NCBI RefSeq assembly: GCF_019399895.1
Contig: NC_091873.1
Span: forward strand, 1,620,001 to 1,684,000
Reading direction: 5' to 3'
Length of the DNA stretch: 64,000 bases
Origin: Cardiocondyla obscurior
Lineage: Eukaryota > Arthropoda > Insecta > Hymenoptera > Formicidae
Position numbers and translations under genes: made by a program. Position 1 is the stretch's first letter; each line of letters opens with the position of its first letter. The notes below the pieces were generated by a model. It searched no databases, was not told the DNA's origin, and saw only the letters and a list, made by a program, of their open reading frames with translations. Shown piece after piece: positions 25,301 to 38,526 of this stretch.

Positions 25301-28300
25301 TTACGTAACGATTAAGCCGACTGCGTGCGCACAGCTGGAACGAGGATGAGTGCGTGTGTTTGAGACATATCACTGTCGATGGAACTAATGCGGGATGGAG
25401 ATTGAGTCTTGCGTTAGATATGACGTACCCTCATCATGTTTAGAACGGCTTCGACGCATTGCGGCTCCTGCTAACGTCTCGACTTTCTAACGAGCGATCC
25501 CCTCGTGTCACGATCGATTAAAATAACACGAGGTGGACCAAATTTGTCACGGACTTACGACGCTTCAATTAGAGCTTCTGATTTGACACGTCAATATTTT
25601 TATTTGATTTGATTTTTTTTAATTATTATTGAAAACCAGAAGTATGGAGAAAAAAAAAACATGAAATTTAAGTAACGAACTAATTTCGTTAATTATAATC
25701 AGAATTAATTGTAATCGCGTTACGCATACAATTCTGTATTAATATTAGGATATAGGTACTAGTGAAACTAAATCGAGCGGGTTCCCTAAATTTCACAAAG
25801 ACCGATTTATCTCTCCACGTTGATGCCTTGTCTTTTGGGTGGCGAACCGGCCGTCTAACTGTTTCTGCCCTCGCGCCTCTCGCTCACAGAAATAATATGG
25901 ACTAATTTCGGCGGGCATCCCTCAGGAAATATCCCAGGGGAACAATAAGGGGGTTACGGAAACGTTCGTCGGCATTGAATTCTATCCATTTGTCCGGCCG
26001 GCCGGTCCACGGAGAGTAGCCGCGAAACTTCTAATATCCCCATATGTCACGCGTGGACATCACTCTAACACGGCCAATCTTACTCCTATCTCCAATCGCT
26101 ACGAAAATATGTAGGGTTCGCGTAACCTCGTTAATTCTACGTGTTTAATCAGAAAGCTATATTCTATACAACAGGAAATAGATCGCGACACTTGTTCATT
26201 TTATTAAAAAAAAAAAAAAAAAAAAAAAAAACTGGTGGAATATGCAATAAAAAGATTTGAAAACTAACGCTAAACTGGTTCGATCGTCTGACGGCTGTCA
26301 ATTTGAAGGCATCTATTTCATTGCAAGGATTTGCGATTAGATTAGCGCGATAAAAGTTTCCCCTCTCTTTGAAAGATTGCATCTACTCTGTAGAAACATG
26401 CGGGAACCTTCCCGCGAATCTATGGTAGAAAAGGGGCCTTGAAAGCTGCATGATGGCGGATATATTTCGCTTACGCGGCTTAAGGATACTATTCTTCTCA
26501 CCGTCTAAAGCGGAAATCCTGGGCAGCATGCCGTCGTCGAGATTCTCGAAGTGGAGTATCGTGTTCGGATATCTTTCGTGTTTTTTCCGTCGAGGTTGAT
26601 CGCGTCGCGCAAACCTCGAAAGAAAACGCGAACGTCGTGAATACGAATCTCTCCGCCATCGACATTAAGTTTTTATCGCGTTAAAAAAGTAAAAAAAAAA
26701 TTCTAAATATTTAACGGCAATATAAGACGCGATATTTATGAAATTTTACTCTGCTTTCTTTTCCAATTTAAATTTATTATCATTATTAATATTATTCGTT
26801 GTTATCGATAGATAATACACCTCTCTCGCTGTTGATATAACTGTTTTAACAACTTTGATGATGAAAAGATTGAATGTACAGTGAGATGAAGCAGTTACGA
26901 AGATACTATCGGCGGAATTTCCACAGAGATAAGGAAGGAGCCGCGGAAGACGATGGAACAATAAATCTTCCTACTTTGCTACCCGACAGTAGAATTTTGC
27001 AGCGGCGAAGAAATTTCACCTCCCCGGCAACGACGGTTTTTCCTTCTCGATATGGGAAACGCGTCTAATGGACGAGCGGCCGACAGACGCTCCAGAATGT
27101 CTTAAAGGCCATCGATTCGGGCGAACCTGTCGGATACTTGGTAGTAAGACTTATCGCACGTCGTAGAACGGTCCCGAAGAGACAAGGGTCCTTCGCGAGT
27201 AGGGCAGTTTGTCGAAACCCTCGGCGACAACTATCTTCTACAACCAGTGGCTCTCTCTCGATAAGTGGCTTAGTAGCTCGCCGGCTCTCTTTCTCTTTCG
27301 CCGCTCCGCTTCTACTTGTCCGGTTGTTCGAGAACGATCCCTCGCACGGCAACGATCGAATTATCCGTTTTCCGAGACGCGTCCGGTTAGAAACACCGCC
27401 GCGTCGAAATGGCTCTTTCGTTCGGCACGTACGGCCGGTCTCGAGAAAAATAGTTGAAGATCAACTGCCACGCAATTTTGCAGATCAGAGATAAAATCGC
27501 GAGGATGATTGAATCCCTGCCGTTTCTTCGAAACCGAGAGAAAACGGAGCGCGTGGACGGGAACGGAAGACGGTAATTGTTTCTTTCGACCCCGTGATCC
27601 CGATCTATAAATTAACGGCTCTTTCGGACCTCTCTTCTTAATTGGCCCGCGTATTAATCCCCCTCCAGGATACGACCGCGAGGATTTATTTGCGGGACGA
27701 CGCGAAGGGGAAAGAACGGTGGTGATAAGCGAGACGCAGAAACGTGGAAAGACACGTAGGATTACGAGGTCTTAACTGTGCGTGTCAAAATAGACGAGGA
27801 TCTCCCTTCATTTCGTTCACGTTTTAGTATTAGAGTTATAAAAAAAAAAAGGAAAAAAAAAATTTCTAATCTATGCAAATAAATCTGGATTATGTATTAT
27901 GCCTGATTTTATGAATCTTATTACGAGGAAATCTTTAATCAATTTAAATAGTTACATAATTTAGTGTAACTAAAAGAAATATATTTTCAAAATTGTATTT
28001 GCAGAAATTAATGACGCGATGTTAATGGGAAACAATCATGCTTTTATCCGGGTATGCCGATAAATAACGTTGCGTCGGTACTCGCGTTAAAACGTTACTC
28101 TGTAACATTACGTTAAAATATGCATTAATTGCACGCCGTAATTTTTCGGCATACCATTTGTTCCGTCGAATAATGCGCCGCGACTGAGTGAATACACAAA
28201 GGGGGAAAGTAGACAAATTTGATCAACGGCTGCGACACCTTGACGTCCTATTCGTTTCCGGTTGTCGCGTCAGCTTGCTGGAAGCGGCTAATTAATAATA

Positions 28301-28700
28301 AGCGTTTAATTAAGCGAATGGATGCGCGCTTTTGTCGATTGCGTTAACAGATACCGGACGAATGTCGCGTCTCGCGTACGAGAAAAGTTTATTCGAGAGC
28401 GTAATTCATGCAACATTACGTTGTACACGCGCATTTGTATAAACGGATGTACCGCGCACAGCCGCACGACAATGCAAGCTGTTACCGCTAACATAATTAT
28501 TTATAATATTTATATAAAATGCACGCGCGTGCATTATCACATTTGAAAAATCGCCAGCAAGTAATCAATATTTAATCAGTCAGATAAACTTCCATTTTTC
28601 TGTTTGCGACTGATTCAATTTTAGCAGACAATCCAGTTATCTTTATATTCGCTAAAGTAAATTTTATCGAATAAGATACACGCGGAAAAAAAGAAAGAAA
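22325..28700. other. No gene seen
   Basis: At 22430-22642 both strands are open with a less biased composition, without flanking signals. A minus-strand gtaagt at 25303 ends a 23-codon frame from 25373 (MICLKHTHSSSFQ...) but has no continuation. CpG-rich frames at 27065-27494 look like chance. Confidence 0.4.
26206..26231. repeat. A26 homopolymer
   Basis: Twenty-six consecutive A. It is not preceded by AATAAA at a suitable distance or by coding sequence, so a processed pseudogene tail is not supported. Confidence 0.9.
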
Positions 28701-28727
28701 AAACGTGTCGTTGCCAACGACACGTTT
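28701..28727. repeat. Perfect 27-base palindrome
   Basis: AAACGTGTCGTTG and its exact inverse flank a single central C, giving 13-bp arms with no mismatch. It follows an A-rich stretch. As DNA it could bind a dimeric factor; as RNA a one-base loop is too tight, so it would fold as a shorter hairpin. No gene is visible nearby. Confidence 0.45.
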
Positions 28728-30683
28728 CATCGGCAAGATTTTTGAATGACCCTACACGCCTTTGTTGACTGAGGGAAGTTAAATAGGGGACTAGAAGAGA
28801 CTGCCGTACATTTTAGGAGTTTGCTTTGACGTAAGGTTGCTGCGTCCCAAAAGGTCTTTGTGAATAAATATATCGCCGGCATCTACGCCGACGTCGGATA
28901 AGGGATAAACAGCCGCAGAATCCATCTTAATTTTGGAACGAGACTCTCGTAAAGTGTAGTACTCGTGTTGCGATGGAGAAAGTCGGGCGCGACTAATTGA
29001 ATCACAGGAATTAGCGCGGTGGCTGCGATTTGCCGCGAGGGTGCTTTTCGAAGATTAATGAAACGGCCTCGTTAACGGTCCGCGTCATCGGATCTTTTCG
29101 ATTGTTAATACCGCCATTGTCCCACTTGTCATTTTCCATTACGTTATTATTTTATTTAAATATAATTATAATATTAAAGTATAAAAATATTATTATTTTA
29201 ATTGCTACGAATTTTTAAATAGCTACAATATTAGTTTCTAATTTATTTTCTATTCAGTTTACATTTTTACATTGTCCACCGCTGGCTAGATCGTCCTATC
29301 TCGGCCAGAGCCGCAAGCAGTTTATCAAGAGAGAGACTTCCCCCCTCGTCCATATATTCGCGATTAATGACCGGTGAATGCGTGTATCTGTGTCGTCTAT
29401 AAACGTACACAAGTGCGTACGTTGCGACCACCCTCGTAATCGTGCACTTTTGCGAGTAGGATGGAATTTTAACGGCGTTTCGCGGACACTCGCGAAAGGT
29501 TGTGAGTCGTGGGTGCGCGATAATTAATAAACAAACCTAATAGATATGCGATAGGGGCCTCTAAGGGACGTCGCGTGAGATTTACAAGGGGGACCCTTTT
29601 CCTTCGCTTATCGCCGATTAGAAACGCGAGTGCTCGCGCGAACCACGGCGACCTTCGATCTTCGTTTCGTTCGCGCGGAGTGGCCTTTTATTTTGCTTCC
29701 TCCCTGGGGGTCGGAGGGGTGGCCCCGGCAGTTACTAGGGGGTTAAAATGCTTTCGGGCGCCGACGGGCCCGAAGTGTAGGGCGAAACGAAATGTCGTAC
29801 TTCGCGGTGAAGGTCTCGTTGCGTTGCGTAAAAACAAGGGTGAATTACGAGCGAAGGGTGCGTCTGTCTTGTCCACCTCTTTCCGTATCTACGAGTTTGC
29901 GTTTAGGAGACGGATAATTCGAGCGATACATTTGAATTTGCCGTCATTATCTCGACGATCGCCCTCTCGTTTGTCTTGGTCCTTCTCTCTCGAGGGTCGT
30001 TACTCATTAGATAATTATCGCTTTAGCGGATAATTGAATTTGCGTTCTTCTTCATTCAATTGGTTTTCTCCATATGTTTTGAGTAAATCTGTTTCTAATT
30101 ACGCTAATAAATTGGGGAAAAAAAATATAAAAACTTATGCGTTTGTTATGCCTTTGAATGCTTGAAAAATAATTTTGTATCTTTCTTCCGAACATTATTA
30201 GAAATAAAATAATAAATCTTCAAAAAATTACAAAATGTAAAACGCGTGCTCGAGAATAATCTCTCGGTTAATCTTCAAGTATAACTAGCATGCGACGTGC
30301 AAGTCGAGGATCATTGTAAATTCCACCGAACGAAAATCGCAAGATCTCTTATCGTTATCTTTTTAAGTCTTCGTGTACACGAATGGCGAAACGTTCGCCA
30401 TTACTAGAGAAGCCGTATTTCTTTGATTATCTTGCGCATGCATATCAGTACAAGCGAGAACTGCACCTTTTTATCATTTACGCCGTAATTAAAGCTCGGC
30501 TTGCAATTAGTTTCGATTAAGCGTTAAATCTGGATTCTTTTTTCAAATTGCTATTTTATGAAATTGAACGTTGCAAATTGATGACGTATTATTATTGCGT
30601 GATCCCATAAACCGCAGTCTCGTCCATCATGCGGCTTTATACTTGTTCGTCATTCCGTGCGCATAATTTAATAATTACTTTTC
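28728..30683. other. No gene seen
   Basis: The 152-codon frame at 29575-30033 is Arg/Ser-rich and lacks domains; it sits in a GC-rich, stop-poor block. Confidence 0.45.
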
Positions 30684-30712
30684 TCGCTTGATTGCAGGTA
30701 AGCGATGGCCCA
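30684..30712 (+). other. Combined acceptor/donor site: recursive splice point or exon start
   Basis: A pyrimidine-rich stretch (acttttctcgcttgattgcag) runs directly into gtaagc, with the joint at 30697/30698. This abutting acceptor-donor arrangement is the signature of a recursive (ratchet) splice point in long insect introns. The alternative is an ordinary acceptor opening an 84-base phase 0 exon to 30781 (VSDGPLAGRDCTRVRSSCGD, then VKHPASLF), ending at gtacgg. Both readings are from sequence alone. Confidence 0.28.
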
Positions 30713-30781
30713 CTTGCGGGAAGGGATTGCACTCGCGTTCGATCGAGTTGCGGCGACGTGAAACATCCAGCGAGTCTTTTC

Positions 30782-33700
30782 GTACGGTAAAATCGAGTAA
30801 AAATATTTCTACGAACTACTCGCGTAATTCTACTTGTCTGGCTGACACCGGGCGCGTCTAAGGAATGGCGTGCTTCGCTATGTTTTTGTAGGGTTGCGCG
30901 ATAAATTGCGCGGGAGGGAAGGGAACAGGTCGACTAAACTACCATTTACGTAAATATGTCCGCTCGCATTCGCGCGACGCTCCGTGTGTACCGAGGGCAA
31001 AGAGGATATATAATAAAACACGGTGAAGGATCGATATGCCGCGAAAAGCTAAGTGGATAACTCGTAATGGTCCCGGGGTTAACGTAAGAGCCGTCCACGA
31101 CGACAACCGTGGTAGGGCGAAGGCGCCGGAATTTCAACTATTTTCCACTGAATCCGACGCGTATTTTTTTTTTTTAGAGGAAAAGAAAAGGAGGTAAGAA
31201 ATCGTCCAGGTCGCCGCGATCTTACGTAATCTTATTTGCAATGTATATTCTCTCTCTACGAGAAAAGTGTCCCGACGCGAGAGTTCAATCTGTCCGCCTG
31301 GTATACTTGATAATCTCGCGCTTCTCGACGTCGTCGTCGTCACCGTTGTTTTCGATGTCGCCTCGTCACCGCCGATCCCTCTTTCTCCGGAATACGGTAC
31401 ATTTTTACGAGAGTGCTCCAGTAGGGACTATAAATTTCTCGGTTTACGTCGACCGGCGTAAGCGTTTTGCCGCAACGGCTTTTCTACGGCCGGCAAGACA
31501 ATGCATCGAGGATGATCGGGAAACAATGCCATCGGCGTCGCACTTTTGATAACTCCGACGGTTAGGCCTGCGAGTGACTTATGGCGCAACTTTTCGATCG
31601 CGAAAACCACCCGCGTTGAGGGAGGCGCACCGTGACTTCGTGCTAGGGGTGGGTTCCGAGAGACCGTTTACGCCTTCCGCTACTTCCCCATCCTCCCCCG
31701 GGTTTACGGTGGTTTAATTATCGACTGCGAGCTAGGAAGGCGAAAAGGGAGAGAACGGGCACGCCGATAAATCTCGACTGCTGTGCCTCGCGCCCGGGAT
31801 TGGTGTAAAGCTGCAGTCGCGAAAGACCGACGCGCAACAGTTCGGGAAAATCGACGTCTTCGAATTTTCACGGTCTCTTTTTGATAAATTCATCGTGTCG
31901 CATTTCACCTCGCGACGGCTGCGCGCGTTTCCCGGATAAATTACATTTGCGCTAATTTCGACGTTTGAACAGTTGATTCGGAGATAAATAACGAGGGAAG
32001 AAAAAGAAAAAAAAAAAGAAAGAAAAAGGGGACGGGTGATTTTAAAAGTGGGATTTTTCCACGAGGGAAATCCAATTTCTCCTCGGAGGCGCGCTTCTTC
32101 GCCAAAGTTCGCGATAAGTTAAATCGGAATTACGAATTAAACAGTTCAACGGGCGGCTTTAAATAAGCCCTGCAAATGCGGCGAGAACTTCCATAATCGT
32201 CGAAAGTTCGATGACTTCTAGCAGATATATCCTGCGATGAGATGACAAAATTTTATTTTTAAACAAAGCTTCCGTATTGAATAATTTCAATTATAGCGCA
32301 ATTGTTTCAGAAATTGTAGGAAATTGAATCACGATATCTTATTATATCTAATCTGCGTAATACGTATTCAATATTTATTTCCGTAAAGAATATTGAACTT
32401 TTTCTATTACATTCTCGTCGATTTATCCAACGTATCTTAGGAAAAAAAAAAAAAAGCAACCGCTCTTTTTATTCGATTTCTAAAAAACCTATCTTTATAA
32501 AAAAAAAAAAATCCCATTTTTTATGCCGCCTCTTGAGGACACTTCATTAAGATAGCTTATCAAACGGTCTTTTGAATACTCCGACAGAAGGCCGTTTCCT
32601 CGACTTAACTTGTCGAAGTCCTAAGGGCCTGGACCCTTGAAACACGTTTATGAACGACTTATACCGAAGGACGGAGGACGTTCAATGAAAATCTTTATTT
32701 CTGAAGAGTTTTTGTCCGACGAATAAGAAAGTCTACACTAAAATAATCCTCAGTCTATCTTTTCTCAGCTTGGCAGTTTTTTTATCGCGAGTATTATCAT
32801 TAACTTTTTAAATATTTTTCCAATTAATTATTTTAATATATTTCTAGATTTATCTGCTTTATACATATAACGTAAATATAATTTACTAATAGTTTCGAAA
32901 ACTTTGCTTGACCGTGCCGTACCGAAATTAGCGATACATCTATTCTACTTAGTTCGCGTGACGCTTCTGCAGCATCCGCGAATACGACTCCCCATATTCG
33001 TTTTATCGACTTCCAGCGAACAGCTACGGCCCGCGGAAATGGGGTCCTAAAACTTCGATACTTCCTTCCTTCCAGCGACAAGACGTCGTCCTCGACGATC
33101 TTGGAGATAAGCTTAAAGACAATAGGGTGGCGCTAGTAGGAAATGACAGTTCACGGAGCTCGCAGATCTAACCCAGATTAAGGGTCGTGAAATCTTTCCC
33201 TCTACCATGTACCCGCACGCAACCCCCCTCCCCGTGCTTCCCTCGGCCCACCGTTTTTCCCCCGCGTCGTTTTATAAACTTGGCGAATTCCCTACTCACG
33301 AGAGTGCCCACTTGAGTTTCCCGGCCGAAACACTTGCCGCGTTACACGGTTGAGGAGGGAATGAAAAACTGTAAGACGGGGGTGAGGGGAGAGAAGAGAG
33401 AAAAGGCATGGGAACTAAGGGGGAAAGAAAAGCAGATACTTCGAAATATAACCGATGTATCCAAATCCTTCGCGAGCGAACGTAGGCACGGCGCTTATTT
33501 GCAGGTGAAGATGTACCGTACTTGAGAAAACTTATACCGTAATGGCGGGCTAGTCCCTCTCGTCTGACCGCGGCGGTTTTCCTTGCCTTGAAAGATTATA
33601 CCTGAGTGGCGGTGCCCGTGTCTCTAAGCATTCTGCGTGTAACGCGACGCGTAAAGTGGCAGGGAAAAAACCGCGAAGCCACGAGAGAAGTATCTCTGAA

Positions 33701-36700
33701 ATATGTGCGAAAGAATATTTGCTGGAGGATCATACGATCAATCGTGACGAGGAACAGTCCGTTTTATTTATAACGAGAGATCTTAATCGTTATAAGATAA
33801 TAAATTAAATTTGTTGATTAAAATTAACGTGGCGCGATAATCTGATTGTCCGCAACACAACTTCTTTCGTGTACGTATCAAATCGTTCTCTCCGGAATCT
33901 CACCCACGTTCGCTAAATCAGCCGCGTTGTAACTATGCCTAATCACTAACTGTAGTCAAACGACGCGTTAATCCACGGAGCAAAGCCGATCTCAAATCTA
34001 TGCAAATACAATTACCCTTCTCTCTTTGCTCGTCGAGCTCTTCAGCGCCCTCGGCGCAGGAGATCGGCCGGTTCTTATCAGGTCGTTCCTCAGATCGTGC
34101 AAACGAGGTAGGATCATCCCGGGGACTATGTTAATGTAATGGGGAGAGCTTTATCCCGCGGGATTAGCCAAGCCCGCGGAACGTTCTCTTTTTCTAAAAT
34201 ATTCCGATGCACGCTGAGAAGGATCAATCGCGTTTTATCATAATCGTTACAGCCTCTGATAATTTGATATTAAAACTCCGAGAAGAAAAAAAAAAGAGAG
34301 AAATAAAAACAAATATAGAGTACTTTTGCCTGAGTAAAATTATAGATTTGACTAAGTTTCAGATACGGTAATATTTAATCGAACCGCATATTGTGGATTT
34401 CACGTCGTAAATCAGGTTTTAAGTGAGGTCGATCCTTCGGATGAATAAAGAGGATCTTAACAAATCGAGGTGCCATATTAGATCACGCACCTGGCGCATA
34501 TTTCACCCGTCCGGAAATAATGATCGCATTACATTGCCTGTTTGACGACTTGATCAACCCGAGGAAAAATGACGAAAACTCTGTTATACTACTACCATTT
34601 CGTGATCAATAAGACCGATTTGATTTTCATCTACCTATATTTAAATATTTATATAAAGTAAATGCTAAAATTAATTATTAATTTTAATATTTAGCTATTT
34701 TTTTTACTGTTATCTTTTCTTTTCTTTTTTTTTTTTTTTTTTTTTTTTTTCTTAATAAAATGAAATGCCGGGGAAAATGAAGAAAGCATTACGATTAAGT
34801 GGTATAGAAAAGGAGAATTCAAAGAGAGAGCCATGTCAGCAGCACACTCGAGGTGCAGATATGCTCGACCGCTCGATGGTAATTATCCGTGCGGACTCTT
34901 CCCACGTATTCTACAAGATCATCGCGTAGCCGCGGAAAAGTCAAATGCGTCCTGTTGGTTTTCCGCGAACGCAGGATGTTTTCGCAAGGTTCCGTCGACG
35001 GTAAACAACTTGCCCGCTTTCGCCGGCCAGAAATACTTGCTGGCTGCGGACAGCGAACTTGCATACGTAAAACCAATGTTACCGAGCTTGTCAGCTTTTT
35101 TTTTTATCGCACTTATTTGGCAGTCGTTCGCGCAGATAACGCGAGTAAGGTAACACGCACATGCGGGTGATTAACTTTTGGATAACCGGTTGCGTCACCT
35201 CGCGGAACTGTCTAAATCGATCGGGCGGTTAGGTTCTTTGACGGTCCAAGATAGAAGGTGGTTTTACCGTGCCTTTCGTCAGATGGATAAGACAGCGCGC
35301 GGGGCTATTCCCCGTGGCCGATACGCGGCGCGATAAAAGAAAATTACATGCCCGGCGTAAATCGAAATGCGCCCCGCGTCGATACCCGTACGATGGCAGT
35401 TACGAGCCGCGGTTATGCCCGCGTGCGTGCTGGACCTTTGATAGTACAAAATACACGCCCATGATACGGCGTAGTTTTCTTTTGCGACGGCGAAAACGCC
35501 GCCGGCGGTCGACAGCGGCGATTTTATCTAAATGCAAACAGCGAAGTTGGTAGAGAGTCGTTAATTTTTTTCAGTGCATATTTATCGCAACATTGTTCGC
35601 GGTCACGTGGCGTTGAATTTTTGATGTCTGGAACGTAATTTTTATGTACGTTGTAAGATCTTACGATTCAGAGCATTGCCTGCAAACTGACGAACGATAA
35701 CCGAAGATCGCAATCAAGAAAAATGTTTTAATTCTAAGAGGGCATATTTGAATTTTTTAACTAGAAATTTCAAATGTTTCATATGTATAAGCTTATGTTA
35801 ATACTTCGAATACGATAGTTCTTTTTTATTTTTTATTTTAGAGACGATTAATTTGCATTTATGCATAAATATTTTTGAATTATTATCATATTAATTTTTA
35901 TTTAAAAGGCCAGAACTTAAAGTTCACTTTCGTTGTTCCGTAGTTCCGCAGTTGGATACGATTTTACCAGAAAATGAAGTGAAACAGCAGCGAGGGCTAG
36001 AAACTCGAGAATAATTATCCACTAGGTTTCAAGTTTCATACATTGTTTAACATAGAAAACGACTACGGATTTTATGAAACGCATTTCCTTAAAAAGTTTG
36101 AAGCGGCTGCGGAAAAGTTAAAAGAAATGAAGAAGAACAAGACCATTGCTAATATCTTACAATGAAGTGGCAGGTTTCTACGAGTCCGAAGGGCGGTTGT
36201 CTAACGTTATAGGAATTAAGTATAGTAAACCTTGTTATTTTTTTGCTTTACAGCGCGTGAAGCATTTCTTTTTTTTTCCCCCGCAATTGTCAGAATTATC
36301 TGTGCGGGAATAACAATGTTAATTGTCACAATTTAAAGAAAACAGTATTTACGCGGGTAATAGTCGGGCAAAGGTCGAAGGCCCTTTATTGCACGTTTTG
36401 TGCATAAAACGGGACTCCACTAAAATTATGCGCTTAGCAATAGTTTTCTGTTGTAACTTCATGTCCCGGTAATATACGAGGCTATATCCGTTTTTACGCC
36501 ACTGCGATCTGGGATTGTGAAATCGCGTTAAACTCCCCTCTGATAGGCGATTATGTTCAACGAACCTTTTGCACTTACGCACGACATCACGCAGCTCCCC
36601 CTGGATTTAACCAACGGCGGGCTCGTGCCTCGACGAGACAAAAAAAAGTTCATCGCCAATAAAACCGGGAAGCAGATAGTTCGCCAGTTAATAGCGTAAA

Positions 36701-38235
36701 TGAAATACGGCGTTCGCAGCCAGGCATTGTATAATGAAAATGCCACATCTCGAGGCTATAAAATCGATCGTTAGCGTATAATTAAAAGAATTTAAGCGTA
36801 TTAAAAAGTCTTAAGTCATAACCCACCAACGAGTAATTAATTAGCGTTGCCAGCTACGATAAGTGCATGAAAAGGTGCAAAACGTTCAAAATAATATTGA
36901 ATGTGAAATTAATATGCTGCTGGTCGAGGAGGTTGATCGGATAAAAATTTAAAGCTTGAACTCTCGGTCTACGTTTAAAGCAACATATACGAGGTTAGCG
37001 TAAAGAATTGTAAGTCGATAGCACGGCGAGCTAATTTCTTTTTTTCTTTGCGGCACAATGAAGCCTAATTGACCGGAAGACGTCAAGGCGTCGTCGCGCT
37101 CCCGAACGTCCGTCGTTTTCGATTTTCGCTGAATATTTGCCTCCTCGTCCGTCCCGATACTTCTCGAGTCGCGTTAGTACCGCGCACCGGATCGCTGCAT
37201 AATGTCCCGCAGTGAAAAGTTTTCCTGTTAAGGAAACGTCTCTCGCTCGTTGAATTAATCAATACATTTGAAACGACTTGTGCGCGCCAGAGTTTCGGCG
37301 TATTTTAATGAGCCTCTTTCGGGCGCGAACGCGAGACGGCTGATGGATCTTTAATTAACTGACATATCGCATTAAGACGCCTCCGCCTCAAGAATCGCTA
37401 TCAGGCGCCCCTCGCGAACTTCCACGCTATTTTATTAAACGAATTATTAATGCGCTGATGAAACATTTCGCAATTTCGCTAATTGTCGTTTTCAATTGCA
37501 AACACGGTAAACGAAACTGACAAATTATTAATTGCTTTAATGAGGTATCGCGTTAACATTGATTATTTTAAATAACAGCGCGCGTAGCCGTATAAAGTAG
37601 GGCAACGTGCGCCGCCGGCGTGCCGACGTTTAAGCCGCAGGCGTATTTTATTCCCGGGATCTATCCGATCCGAACGTGCACGGCGAACGTCTCGCGTGTC
37701 GATTGATGCCGACGCGTCGGTACGACGTGGTCGATGAAAGGTCGGATTTCCATATGCTGCTACCGCGTCCAACTCGTATTTCGGTTCCCGCGGCGATCCC
37801 GCGCGCAAAGTGCGGCCGCACGCGTCGCCGTCGGTTATTGCATCGCCAATTTCAATCGACAGTGTTTCAAAATTAATCGCCACCGCACTCGCCGCTTTCG
37901 GCGGTTTTCCCGCAGCATTATATTTTGAAGTAACGGAAACGGACGACGAAGATCGCGCGCGCATATGACGGCCAGTCTGATGAGAATGCACCTCGCGTGT
38001 TTAAAGGGAAACGATCGATGTCGTAGGCCGGATACCGGGAGTAATGAATATTACCCGCGAAACCGGACAATATTGAAATTGCGGAAACGCGAAGTGACGA
38101 CGTACGCGCCGCGATATGGAGAGCACGGTGAAAATAGGGATGGATTTATTTCGGGGTGATGGCGCCGCTCGGTAATATAATTCGCGATCCAGCCAACGAT
38201 TGCGAAAGTAATTATCATTTTCGGTCGGTCGCAAT
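30782..38235. other. No gene seen
   Basis: Alternating CpG-rich blocks (31000-32200, 33100-33700, 34800-35550, 37050-38000) and AT-rich spacers. A good acceptor at 36253 (tttttttgctttacag) leads into only a few codons and a T-run. No exon could be assembled. Confidence 0.4.
34725..34750. repeat. T26 homopolymer
   Basis: Twenty-six consecutive T after tcttttcttttc. Downstream, cttaataaaatg offers no acceptor AG close to the tract. Confidence 0.9.
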
Positions 38236-38526
38236 CTAGGATGTAAAAGCAAAAGCACCGCGGTATTGATTGGCGCCGACCTGTTCGCTTTTACTCGACC
38301 CGTTAATGTCGCGCGCTTCCTCGCCGAGGCAATCTAGACGTGTACAATTATTCTCGGACAAGAGCCATCCGAAGTACAACGTCGACAGCGGCAGGATCGA
38401 ATTGCTCGTTTCCATTGGCCCGCTCGTCCTGTCATTCGACGCCGCAGGGCAGTCAAGGGCGGATACCTCGACGTCCTTCAGCGATGTTACATCGAAGTGC
38501 ATCAAGCGCAAAGTGCACTCCGCCAC
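38236..38526 (-). CDS. Unidentified open region, open on both strands (96 aa)
   Basis: The minus frame (MAECTLRLMHFDVTSLKDVE and onward) has codon use resembling insect genes, with many G/C third positions. The plus strand is also open over 38270-38530 (containing KYNVDSGRIELLVSIGPLVL). Double-strand openness is what a GC-rich, stop-poor stretch gives by chance, but the region stands out from its surroundings. No domain is recognised and splice sites are weak. Confidence 0.15.
   Translation of the reverse strand: MAECTLRLMHFDVTSLKDVEVSALDCPAASNDRTSGPMETSNSILPLSTLYFGWLLSENNCTRLDCLGEEARDINGSSKSEQVGANQYRGAFAFTS

Noticed and set aside
26206..26231. Poly(A) tail of a retroposed copy
   Set aside because: No coding or repeat body and no AATAAA lie upstream. 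Similar A/T runs occur throughout the window.
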